A stretch of 64,000 nt of DNA from JAGDMJ01 sp963809695 (lineage in GTDB: Bacteria; Bacteroidota; Ignavibacteria; UBA10030; UBA6906). Positions 18,750 to 27,266 of this stretch are shown here, one piece after another. A program made the translations under genes and the position numbers. Location of the stretch: assembly GCA_963809695.1 (NCBI GenBank), contig CAWEKI010000004.1, positions 16,604 to 80,603 on the forward strand, in the 5' to 3' direction. The stretch's first letter is position 1. The number at the start of each line of letters is the position of its first letter. The notes beneath the pieces were generated by a model. That model did no database searches and had not been told where the DNA came from. It saw nothing but the letters and a program-made list of their open reading frames with translations.

Positions 18750-19724
18750 TCAAAATCTCACAGATACCGATACCAGATGCATGCCGTTTGGTGAAAACGG
18801 CTCAAAGATGTAGGCATAATTCACTGTGGGGGTCCAACCGTCCATAGATGTCCCGGCACTGAATCCAAGCGACGGCCTGATACCGTTTCCTTTTTCCTTC
18901 AGGTCGATACGGTCGATCCCGCCGCGCACCGAGATCTCCGGGACCAGAGGAACCTCGATGCCGAACCGGCCGACAAACGTTTTCCGACTGCTCAATTCGA
19001 GTTCGGCGGCCATCAGGCCAAGACTGTCCGGTAAAAGATACGCGGCTCCCAGCGTATAGAGAAGGGGAAAGTCGTCCTCGCTTGTTTTTCCCTGTTGACC
19101 ATAGAGCTTGGATGTGTCCCACCTGTACTTCGAATTGATATCGCGGACCGTAGCGGAGATCGTGAAGCGATCACTGATCGGCATGAGAGCCCCGGCATCG
19201 ATCCCCACAGTTGTGGAAGAGACATCTGTGTATAATTGGTAATACAGAAGCTTGATGTTGAGCCCGAGGGAGAACCCGCCCGGGAAACGGTTTCCGAACC
19301 CGAGGAAGAACTCATTCTCCGAGGTCTTCAGCGGTCCTGTTTGCTTTCCATCGCCATCCCGCCCGTCGATATTACTGACGCCGGCGTTGATCACTCCCAG
19401 AGAGATTCCGGCGCTCGGGCGGAGGCCGGCCGTAAAACTGACGAAGTTGAGCTGTCGATCAAGGCTCAGTATCCCGTACGAAGCAGATGCCTGTCGCTGA
19501 TTCGTCCATGGAAGAAGGGCGGGGTTGTAATAACTGACAAGATCGCCTGTGATCACCGCGCTCATGGCGTTCCCCATTCCGGCACCCCGTGCCCCAAATC
19601 CCATTCTGCTGAAGGCACCCGGACTGCCGCCGATCTGGCCGGACCCGGGGGTGCTGACGATCAACATCAGGAATGCGGCAAGGACGGTTGCTCTCACCGT
19701 AGGCTTATACAAAGATGGGTTCAT
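18750..19724 (-). CDS. PorV/PorQ family outer-membrane protein, second copy
   Basis: About 324 residues starting at the ATG at 19724 (MNPSLYKP). The signal peptide ends near GSGQ; GFGARGAGMGNAMSA and SYYNPALLPW are the family signature, and a beta-barrel-like body ends in VSVRF. It begins 1 bp after the stop of the preceding gene, so the two are co-transcribed. Identity with the downstream copy is low by eye, so this is an old duplication or two functional types rather than a recent repeat. Confidence 0.8.
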   Translation of the reverse strand: MNPSLYKPTVRATVLAAFLMLIVSTPGSGQIGGSPGAFSRMGFGARGAGMGNAMSAVITGDLVSYYNPALLPWTNQRQASASYGILSLDRQLNFVSFTAGLRPSAGISLGVINAGVSNIDGRDGDGKQTGPLKTSENEFFLGFGNRFPGGFSLGLNIKLLYYQLYTDVSSTTVGIDAGALMPISDRFTISATVRDINSKYRWDTSKLYGQQGKTSEDDFPLLYTLGAAYLLPDSLGLMAAELELSSRKTFVGRFGIEVPLVPEISVRGGIDRIDLKEKGNGIRPSLGFSAGTSMDGWTPTVNYAYIFEPFSPNGMHLVSVSVRF

Positions 19725-19725
19725 G

Positions 19726-21252
19726 TTATTGGAGCACCATGATCTTACCCCAGTTTGGTTCATCGCTCCCCATGATCACGCGGTAGAAGTACACGCCGTT
19801 CGGAACCAGGGTTCCGCCGTCAGACCGTCCATCCCAGACCTCGTCCTGCTCCCCGAGCCGGGACACCCCTTTGATCAAGGTCCGAATCCTGTTCATGCCG
19901 AAATCGAACAGCTCAATCGTCACCTCTGCCGGTGTGTTTCCGGTGCTGTAATGGATCCGGACGCTCTCGGTTGCCGGAGAGAACGGATTGGGATAGGCAT
20001 ACGAGATCACCCGTCCGTTCGACGGAACAAAGGTGCGCACGACCTGCCAGTCAGTCCCGAAAGGAACCTGCGCGTTGTCGGTGCACTTCGCCAGGCCGTC
20101 TCCCGTGCCTCCGTACACCGTATCCCCAATCACCGCGACAGAGTAGAAGCCCGATGTGGCAATCCGTGCGCCCGTTGTCTGGTCGATAATAGTTCCAGAC
20201 TTGGTCCAGGAAAGGCCCCCGTCCGCCGTTCGGTACATTCCGTCATCTGTGGCGATGTAAGCGATGGAATCCCGAAACGCGAACGCGTACGCTTTGATGC
20301 CTGCAAGAAGGTTTTTCCATGATCGACCGCCGTCATCAGTGTAGCTGACGCCGTACTGCTGGTTCGGTCCCTCGGCAGGCCAGTTCGTCGTCCATACCCG
20401 GGTGAGCGGTCCCAGGTGCTGCCCACTGATAGCAATCACCCAGTCACTCAGAATTGGCGACAGCTGGTTGGTCTGAGTAAATCTTTTCCAGCTCAAACCG
20501 CCGTCAGTCGATTTGTTCACTCCGCCCGCTGACCCTGCCCAGACTGTTGAGCTGTCCTGGACCATGACGGAAAAGAGGAGATAATTGTTATCCGTGCGCG
20601 GGTCGACCCTGTAGGCGCCAAGAGAGTCCGTAGGCGCAATGGAGTTGCGGCTGCTCGAAGGAAGGACCACCCGCTGCCACGTCTGACCGTTGTCGGTGGA
20701 TTTCCTGAGCCCGCTGGACCAGCTGGCAATCCAGACCGCGCCATTGGCCAGCGAGAGATCAAAAGTCACGTTTTGTTCGTTCACCACGATCGGCAGGAAC
20801 CACACCGTGTTCGCGCCATATGTGACCAGACTGTCGTTCAACGCATCCAGCGGCTGGGGCCTTGAGGCCCAGGTGACGCCGTTATCCGTCGAATAGGCAA
20901 AGCCGCTTCCCGTTTGAACGGACTGATCATTCACATCTTTGTTGTACCCGGTGGATGCCCAGATCATGTTGCCTTTGACGTCGACCGCGAAGATCCCGGG
21001 GCTTGCGAACTGTGCCATGCCGGCAAAGCTTTCCCAGGTTTTCCCCCCATCTGAACTTCTTGCCAACCCAACGCCTGTGCCAGCCCAGAGTGATCCGCCA
21101 CTGCTGACCAAATGGGAGATCGAGTTGCTCGGCGGAAGGGGAATGACACCGGACGAAGCCAGGTCAGGCTTTTTGAGCCTGTGGACCTGTGCCTCTCCGG
21201 TCGAGACCAGGATCAGCACGAGCAGTAAAATTGCAGACAAAGATCTGGGCAT
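19726..21252 (-). CDS. exported BNR-repeat protein with FlgD-like C-terminal tail
   Basis: About 508 residues from the ATG at 21252 (MPRSLSAIL, signal peptide to GEAQ). The body has repeated BNR/sortilin-type blades (SSDGGKTWES, STDNGQTWQR, STDGGLSWKR, TDDGGRSWKN, TADGGLSWTK), which form a beta-propeller. The C-terminal 90 residues (YAYPNPFSP, then VYFYRVIMG and IMVLQ) are a FlgD-like/T9SS-type sorting domain. It is probably T9SS cargo or a cell-surface protein, encoded directly upstream of two PorV/PorQ proteins. Confidence 0.8.
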   Translation of the reverse strand: MPRSLSAILLLVLILVSTGEAQVHRLKKPDLASSGVIPLPPSNSISHLVSSGGSLWAGTGVGLARSSDGGKTWESFAGMAQFASPGIFAVDVKGNMIWASTGYNKDVNDQSVQTGSGFAYSTDNGVTWASRPQPLDALNDSLVTYGANTVWFLPIVVNEQNVTFDLSLANGAVWIASWSSGLRKSTDNGQTWQRVVLPSSSRNSIAPTDSLGAYRVDPRTDNNYLLFSVMVQDSSTVWAGSAGGVNKSTDGGLSWKRFTQTNQLSPILSDWVIAISGQHLGPLTRVWTTNWPAEGPNQQYGVSYTDDGGRSWKNLLAGIKAYAFAFRDSIAYIATDDGMYRTADGGLSWTKSGTIIDQTTGARIATSGFYSVAVIGDTVYGGTGDGLAKCTDNAQVPFGTDWQVVRTFVPSNGRVISYAYPNPFSPATESVRIHYSTGNTPAEVTIELFDFGMNRIRTLIKGVSRLGEQDEVWDGRSDGGTLVPNGVYFYRVIMGSDEPNWGKIMVLQ

Positions 21253-21254
21253 GG

Positions 21255-22085
21255 TCACATGACTGTAATATAATGAAGCAAAGTAGCACTGGTGTCGCTG
21301 GAACCATCCCACGCCTGGAAGATGAATCGGTACCGCCCCCTGATGGTCGGTGAATCGGTCAGAGAAAGCAAGACGGAATAAATGCCGTCGCCGGCGATGG
21401 CATCTCCGCTGGGGGGCTGAGTTGCGCCGCCGTCATCTTTGAGTTCAAAATGGAATGTGGGGTTGCCACCATCGGGACTAACGAAAAAAACCTCCTTGAT
21501 GTCTGCCAAACCATCAGAATCAGATGCTGCAAGGGTCATGAACAGCAAAGCGCTGCCGCCGCTCGGGATCCGGAGCGTGTCGGGCGCCACCAAATCAGAG
21601 ATTTGCGGCGGCGAGTTGTTGCGGAAAACCAACAACGAGGGAGCAACTCCGTTGCTCTGTAGGCCGGAGGCATCCGTTGCAGTGACGAACGGATAGTAGC
21701 GGCCAACCATTGCTCTTGACACCGAGAAACTCACCCCGGCTGAGTAGATTCCATCGCCGGGCAGCGAGTCGGGGGAAACGCCGTCATCGTGCATGGCCAC
21801 AGTGAACAGATGACTCCCGGACGGGTCAACGACGTCGCCCTGTACGATGCGTACATCCGACAGCCCATCCGAGTCTGTGACGTTCGCGGATAGTACTTCA
21901 GTAAAATTATAGATGCCGTTGACGGGGGGGAGCGAATCAATGAAAACGGCGTTGGGGACGAGTTGGACGCGGCTCACAGAGGGGGGATGGCCCTGACTTT
22001 CGACAGTTCCAAGGGGGTTCTTGTCGCACCCGGCCTGAGCCAGCATGGCAAGAACTGCCAATATGGTTGCCGCTCGGAGGTTCAT
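21255..22085 (-). CDS. lipoprotein with two Ig-like repeats
   Basis: About 276 residues starting at 22085 (MNLRAATIL) with lipobox AQAGC. Two similar domains follow, each with a DSDGL stretch and a DDG...GDGIYS motif (around residues 65-150 and 170-260), an Ig-like calcium-binding pattern seen in Bacteroidota surface proteins. It is the first gene of the minus-strand operon and starts in the long intergenic region. The function is unknown; a surface or periplasmic adhesion/assembly role is guessed. Confidence 0.65.
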   Translation of the reverse strand: MNLRAATILAVLAMLAQAGCDKNPLGTVESQGHPPSVSRVQLVPNAVFIDSLPPVNGIYNFTEVLSANVTDSDGLSDVRIVQGDVVDPSGSHLFTVAMHDDGVSPDSLPGDGIYSAGVSFSVSRAMVGRYYPFVTATDASGLQSNGVAPSLLVFRNNSPPQISDLVAPDTLRIPSGGSALLFMTLAASDSDGLADIKEVFFVSPDGGNPTFHFELKDDGGATQPPSGDAIAGDGIYSVLLSLTDSPTIRGRYRFIFQAWDGSSDTSATLLHYITVM

Positions 22086-22458
22086 CAAAAATAAATTTTC
22101 GTTATGGCACAAAAAAACCGCGTCTCAATTGTATTACAATTAAGGCTCGGCGGTTCGCACAGGGATATGGGCATTGGTAACAGTATTGGTGAGTAACAGC
22201 CGTGAATTGTTACCAATGTCCGATAGAGTCGCCTTTCGTTTCTCAAAGCTAAGAACGTCCGGCCAGAAAGTCAAGAAAAAACAACGGGAACATGCGCTTT
22301 GGATCACATCCCGGGCCCTATCGTTGTGAATTGTGTCATAGTTGTTGGATCATTGCCGGGGGAGGGCTTGCAATCCTGTGAAGGAATCCATAGCATTGGA
22401 CAAACCAATCCTTGCCGCTCCCCGGCCCGCACCTCACCCTGATGTTCAAAGTCCGCCG
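22086..22458. promoter_or_regulatory. divergent intergenic region with two palindromes
   Basis: There is no gene of its own here. It separates the minus-strand lipoprotein operon from the plus-strand sigma operon. It holds a 15-bp near-perfect palindrome (AATTGTA-T-TACAATT, 22127-22141) and, further right, an 11-bp inverted repeat (CATTGGTAACA, 22172-22182, with TGTTACCAATG, 22208-22218). Both are operator-like. No strong -35/-10 pair is clear. Confidence 0.5.
22172..22218. repeat. 11-bp inverted repeat, possible operator
   Basis: CATTGGTAACA and its exact reverse complement TGTTACCAATG are 25 bp apart. Between them is a partial copy of the left arm, with GAGTAACAG resembling GGTAACAG. It could be a binding site for a dimeric regulator or part of the sigma gene's own promoter. 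Confidence 0.5.
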
Positions 22459-23001
22459 ATGAGTGTGAACTCTGAACAGGAAGCTGAACCGCATCCAGCC
22501 TTCCCTGGATCTCCGGTCTGGAAAAACGCGTACCGAAAATACCATCGGTTGTGGCTCAACCTTGCCAAGAACCAACGCGTCTCCGAAGAGGAGGCGGAAG
22601 ACATCCTCCATACCATCCTCTGCACAATCCTCGCTGATGATGAGAGGCAATTCACCTCAGAGGAGCATATCAGGAACTATGTTGCCCGTGCCATCCTCAA
22701 CCGGGCCATCATAGCCCGGAAGGAGGCGGGGAGGAAGCTCCCCTGGACTGATGCTCTCGAGCGACTCCACCCGGTTTCGGACGATGCAGAGGCCGAGGCG
22801 AACTCCCTCCGCCAGGCCATTCGGGAAGGGCTCCAGGGACTTACCGGTACTGCATTCCAGGTTATCAAGCTCCGCTTCTATGCCGGGCTTACATTTAGCG
22901 AGGTAAGCCAGCTGCTGAATTTGCCGATGTCGACGGTCAAGAGCAGAGAGGAGGCCGCAATAAAAAAAATTCGTGCGAGCCTTCGTAAAAAAGGATACTA
23001 G
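22459..23001 (+). CDS. ECF-type RNA polymerase sigma factor
   Basis: About 180 residues from the ATG at 22459; the frame is open to 22342, and an upstream GTG/TTG start cannot be excluded. It has a sigma-2-like helical region (WLNLAKNQRVSEEEAEDI and the following helix) and a clear sigma-4 helix-turn-helix (GLTFSEVSQLLNLPMSTVKSRE) with a basic C-terminal tail. There is no region 1.1 or 3, as in ECF factors. It would direct RNA polymerase to a small regulon. The anti-sigma-like gene follows 25 bp later. Confidence 0.85.
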   Translation: MSVNSEQEAEPHPAFPGSPVWKNAYRKYHRLWLNLAKNQRVSEEEAEDILHTILCTILADDERQFTSEEHIRNYVARAILNRAIIARKEAGRKLPWTDALERLHPVSDDAEAEANSLRQAIREGLQGLTGTAFQVIKLRFYAGLTFSEVSQLLNLPMSTVKSREEAAIKKIRASLRKKGY

Positions 23002-23026
23002 AGTGTATACATAGTATGGACGAGGC

Positions 23027-23839
23027 ATGAGCAAGAAAATCCCAATCGCCAGAATCGTGGACTTTGCTTCAGGACGGCTAGGCCGGGAGGAATCTCTCGC
23101 GCTCCTGAAAGAGATCGAGCATGACCAGCAGGCCTCACAGGACCTGGATCTGATTGCATCGATGATGGACGTGATTGAGGCAGGGGGGGACAGCCTCTTC
23201 GAGGAAAACGCCGCGAAGCCCGCAGGCGTATTCTCCCGCCTGCGTTCCTTTGGTTCTTCACTTCTCCCGAAGCTGCAGTCCCATCCCGTTCTCTCAGGCG
23301 CCGCCGCATTTGCGGCTGTATTTGCCGCGCTCATGCTCATGCTTCCGCAGTCGTCACCGTATGGAACGATGGCAAGCCTGCGTGACTTTGATTTTGGAGC
23401 ATCGGTTCGTGGGGTAGAGCTGGAAGATTTTGACGTTGCCTTTGAACTGTATCGTGAAGGCAAGTACGAAGAGTCCATCAGACTATTTGAGCGATACATT
23501 CGTGCGTTCCCGCGCAGCAAGATGCTTGAGTATGCTCATTACTCGGCCGGGGCAGCCTATCTTCGCTGGTCTGAGTGGCGGTTCTCATCCCTCTTTATTG
23601 GCTTTGACAGGGGACGCGTGCAGAAAGGAATAGAGCATCTTCAGGAGGTCGTCCGGGTTTCGGGCAACAGCAGGTTGCTGGAAGATGCGCGCTGGCTCCT
23701 TGCCAAAGGCAGTCTGATGATGTCGAACCCGGGGCCGGCAATGGATGAGTTACGCATCGTAGTGCAGTTGGGGGGAACCAGGCGCGATGAGGCGGCCGAA
23801 ATGATCCAGGCACTTCAAACACTTCAACACCACAGGTGA
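23027..23839 (+). CDS. single-pass anti-sigma-like protein with extracytoplasmic TPR-like domain
   Basis: 270 residues. Residues 1-85 are hydrophilic and would lie in the cytoplasm, residues 87-106 form one membrane segment (HPVLSGAAAFAAVFAALMLM), and the rest carries helical TPR-like repeats (FELYREGKYEESIRLFERYI and others). This layout and the position directly after a sigma gene suggest an anti-sigma factor, although no zinc-finger (HxxxCxxC) is present. The extracytoplasmic domain could bind the CHAT protein encoded next, which also has TPRs. Confidence 0.6.
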   Translation: MSKKIPIARIVDFASGRLGREESLALLKEIEHDQQASQDLDLIASMMDVIEAGGDSLFEENAAKPAGVFSRLRSFGSSLLPKLQSHPVLSGAAAFAAVFAALMLMLPQSSPYGTMASLRDFDFGASVRGVELEDFDVAFELYREGKYEESIRLFERYIRAFPRSKMLEYAHYSAGAAYLRWSEWRFSSLFIGFDRGRVQKGIEHLQEVVRVSGNSRLLEDARWLLAKGSLMMSNPGPAMDELRIVVQLGGTRRDEAAEMIQALQTLQHHR

Positions 23840-23843
23840 ACCC

Positions 23844-26800
23844 ATGCGCACATGTCTGAAGGGGGTGGTATGTTGCATGGCTACCGCAGCCATACTGGCG
23901 CTGCCTTCGACTGCGACCTCAGGTGACCGGCAGGCAGAATACGTTCAACTCCGGCTGCTGATCGGGGAGCAGCGTTTTTCCGAGGCGCTGGATCGGTGTC
24001 GGGCATTGATCGCGACATATCCGGACTACGTCTATCTGTATGAGACGCTGGCGGAGATCGCACTTTATGCGGAGGACTTGGGCGGGGCGGCGAAGTTTTT
24101 TGAAGAGAGGATCGAGGACGGAACCGCCCTGGAGCTGTCCTACTTCGGTCTCGGGACTGTCTATTTCAATATGGCGGCTTACCGTGAAGCGGCGCTCTGC
24201 TTTGACCGGGCGATCGAACTGGGAGTCTCCGCGCCGGAATGCTATAGGAATTTTGTGTATGCCTATGAACGCCTCGAAGGGGTGGATGCAACGGTACGTC
24301 TTTTCAATTCTCTTTGCCACCGGGATCCGAAAAATCCTCACCTCTGGTACGCGGTTGCCCTTGCATACTGGTCAAAGCGGGATTATCCGACGGTGCTGAA
24401 GAACCTCGACGAAGCTCTCTCGCGTAATCCGACAGAACAGAAATACCTGCAGGCAAAGGCGGCGGTGCTTCTTCTTACAGGTAGGGGCAAAGAAGGAGGA
24501 CCATTGATAGTTAGATTGTTGAAGCAGGCCGGTCAAGAAAGTGATATGACGGGTATTCAGTTTCTGACATCTTACCATGTACTGAGACAGGACAGAGAAG
24601 AAGTGCCGACCTTGAACAACAGACTAGCTCAACAGAGTCTTGAATCGGCAAGGATGTTTGGTCAGTTTCGCTGGATCGGCTGGTGGTCCGAGAGGCTGGC
24701 TAATATTGAATACTCGCGTTCCATGTATCAGAGTGCGATCGTACACGCGCGCACTGCCTTCGAAGCATCCCGTAAGTGCCTGGACAATCAGCTTGCCCTT
24801 GATGCGCTAATTAGGCAAGTCGAATCAAGTATGGACTTGGGCTATTACGACATTGCTATCGAATGTGCTTACAAGGAGCTAGAGATTTCTAGGGATGAGA
24901 AGGACAATGGCAGAACTGCACGGTCACTTAACGACCTCGCTTGGATCTACCATGAGTTAGGCATGGAAGATATCGCTATGGAATATGCCATTGAGGCGTT
25001 GGGGATATTGGAAAACACAAATGCAGCTAATGAGTTGCTCACAAGGATTTACGCGACTTTGGGGGTGATCTATGAAGGAGTGGGTAACTATGATTCTGCG
25101 CTTGCGAATCTTATAGTCTCCGACAGGTTGATACCGCAAGGTGGAGTATGGATCCCCCATCGAGCCGTAAGCCATGGCAACATTGGTCGAATCTTGTTGA
25201 AACTTGGCAATCTGGAGAAGGCCAAATACCACTTTTCCCGCGAGCTGTCGCTGTCTCGTGTCACACGTTTCAATCGTGAGGAAGCATACTCTCTCAATAA
25301 TCTTGCCGATTACTATGTCCAGAAGGGTTGTACGAATGAGGCCTCATCGATGTACTTGAAGGCGTATGAACTTAGTCAAAGCATCGATCAAAAGCCAACT
25401 TTGGCTGCTTCAGCGAGAGGATTGGCTAGGCTTGCAGCCAAGGCAGGGAAAACGATGCAAGCGATAGCATGGTACAAGAGTAGCTTCACGGTAGCGGAAT
25501 CTATGGGTCTAGTGACGGATGGTTATCTCTTGGGCGACAGAAAAAGAAATCCCATTGAGAGCGACATGAGGGAGTACACCAAGCTGCTCTTGAAGCTGGG
25601 AGCAAATGCGGAAGCCTTCAATTTCTTGGAGAGATCCAAGCTCTTTTCGCGGCCTGGAGATCTGTCCCTGTCTCGAATTCGACAGGCGTGCAAAAACCTT
25701 CCCGACAGCACTAAGCAAATCATGGTGCGAGTATGTGAGGAGTTGGAAGACACTGGCCTATCTCTGAGCCCACATAGAAAATCAGTAATGACGAACGAAC
25801 CTCGTTACGACCTTAATCGGTTGACAAAGTCTGTTTTGACAAAAATCCAGTTCCAGAAGCTGCTGAGACAAATAGCGAAGGAAGATCCTGTGGCTTTTGA
25901 AAAACTGAAGCCTGCCGCCGCGGATCTTCGAGAGGTTCAAAAAACATTGCTAATTCCAAGTCATGCAATCATAGAGTACTTGATTGGAGAAGAATCATGT
26001 GTGGCGTTCGTAATCGAAAAAGACACAATGCGTGTCGTTCAGCTTCCTATCGGTCGAGTTGAACTTCAAAAGCTCATCGAGCGTATAGCAAACGTCTTTT
26101 CCAGCGATGAGAAGCAAAGTCAATCTTGGAGCGCGAACTTTGCCAACTTCGATTCGAAAGCTTGCGCAGAGGCATTCGACAAGATACTCCGACCTGTGCT
26201 ACACTTTGTTTCTTCTGTTGATGAACTCACGATCATCCCAGATGGTATTTTGTGCGGTCTCCCTTTCGAGTGCCTCATTAGTCAAGTGCCAGAAGGAAAC
26301 TCCTTTGGCATAAGCAACCTCGTTGTCGACAAATTTGCCATAAACTATTCGTATGCGGCGACCTGTCTACTCCCTCGCTGCCGATACAGTGGTAATGCAA
26401 GTGAAGCAGTGTTGGCAGTGGGGAATCCGGAAATTAGTGCTGTCAAGTCCGAACTTTTGAGAAACACAACGCTCCCGCCCGCACTCTTTAGGCCTGGGTA
26501 CGGGTTCTCACCCTTACCGGGCGCTGAAAGAGAGGTGCATGCCATCGCAAGAGAATTTGCTGGCAAGGCGACTGTGCTGCTCAAGGGCGATGCAACCAAA
26601 ACAACGGTTAAAATGCTGATGTCGGACTACAAAATAATACACATTGCTGCTCACGCTTCCATCGACCAAGAGAGCCCAATGTCCTCTGCTATCTATCTTG
26701 CTTCAGATGCCGAGACAGGACAAGCTGGGATTCTGCGTGCTCGGGATATATTGGACATTGACATGAACGCCCGGTTGGTTGTCCTTAGTTCATGCAACAC

Positions 26801-27266
26801 AATGAGATACGTTGAAGGTAGAGATGTGGGGGGATTCGTGCAAGGACTCTTAGAAGCAGGAGTGCCGAGCGTTATCGGATGCCTATGGGGTGCCGATGAT
26901 AATTCAAGTGCGCTCTTGATGGCGAGATTCTACCATTATCTGAGTTCTGGCGAAAGAATCGCCAAAGCATTGCAGAAAGCGAAGCGGGACCTCATTGTCT
27001 CTGGCAAAGCTGATCCATTCTATTGGGCTCCATTCATTCTGGTTGGTGATGGATCTCCAGTTGATATTCCTCCTGCATCAGCAAGGAGCCATGAGAGTTG
27101 GGTCTTTGCTGGATCGTTAGCTGCGCTTGTGGCCTTTTGTTCATTTGTCATTTGGATTTGCCGTGGATCACCGCGGACGATTTTGGAATTGCTACCTAGG
27201 CCAAAGAGACTTAGCCGCGGACTAATACCGAACCTACGGCATTTCAAGCGTGAATGGCGTCAATGA
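23844..27266 (+). CDS. exported TPR-CHAT domain protease with C-terminal membrane anchor
   Basis: 1140 residues. A signal peptide occupies residues 1 to about 27; TPR-like repeats run from about 30 to 560, a linker follows, and a CHAT (caspase HetF-associated with TPRs) domain begins near residue 690. The likely catalytic pair is His937 (IAAHAS) and Cys984 (VVLSSCNT). Near the end, residues about 1086-1106 form one membrane segment followed by a basic tail. The catalytic part therefore lies outside the cytoplasm. It starts 4 bp after the anti-sigma-like gene. The first ~640 bp look GC-richer than the rest. Confidence 0.85.
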   Translation: MRTCLKGVVCCMATAAILALPSTATSGDRQAEYVQLRLLIGEQRFSEALDRCRALIATYPDYVYLYETLAEIALYAEDLGGAAKFFEERIEDGTALELSYFGLGTVYFNMAAYREAALCFDRAIELGVSAPECYRNFVYAYERLEGVDATVRLFNSLCHRDPKNPHLWYAVALAYWSKRDYPTVLKNLDEALSRNPTEQKYLQAKAAVLLLTGRGKEGGPLIVRLLKQAGQESDMTGIQFLTSYHVLRQDREEVPTLNNRLAQQSLESARMFGQFRWIGWWSERLANIEYSRSMYQSAIVHARTAFEASRKCLDNQLALDALIRQVESSMDLGYYDIAIECAYKELEISRDEKDNGRTARSLNDLAWIYHELGMEDIAMEYAIEALGILENTNAANELLTRIYATLGVIYEGVGNYDSALANLIVSDRLIPQGGVWIPHRAVSHGNIGRILLKLGNLEKAKYHFSRELSLSRVTRFNREEAYSLNNLADYYVQKGCTNEASSMYLKAYELSQSIDQKPTLAASARGLARLAAKAGKTMQAIAWYKSSFTVAESMGLVTDGYLLGDRKRNPIESDMREYTKLLLKLGANAEAFNFLERSKLFSRPGDLSLSRIRQACKNLPDSTKQIMVRVCEELEDTGLSLSPHRKSVMTNEPRYDLNRLTKSVLTKIQFQKLLRQIAKEDPVAFEKLKPAAADLREVQKTLLIPSHAIIEYLIGEESCVAFVIEKDTMRVVQLPIGRVELQKLIERIANVFSSDEKQSQSWSANFANFDSKACAEAFDKILRPVLHFVSSVDELTIIPDGILCGLPFECLISQVPEGNSFGISNLVVDKFAINYSYAATCLLPRCRYSGNASEAVLAVGNPEISAVKSELLRNTTLPPALFRPGYGFSPLPGAEREVHAIAREFAGKATVLLKGDATKTTVKMLMSDYKIIHIAAHASIDQESPMSSAIYLASDAETGQAGILRARDILDIDMNARLVVLSSCNTMRYVEGRDVGGFVQGLLEAGVPSVIGCLWGADDNSSALLMARFYHYLSSGERIAKALQKAKRDLIVSGKADPFYWAPFILVGDGSPVDIPPASARSHESWVFAGSLAALVAFCSFVIWICRGSPRTILELLPRPKRLSRGLIPNLRHFKREWRQ

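Noticed and set aside
22176..22203. ECF-type promoter (GTAAC and CGT) for the sigma operon
   Set aside because: The spacing of 19 bp is too long for known ECF promoters and the match is short; kept only as an inverted repeat.
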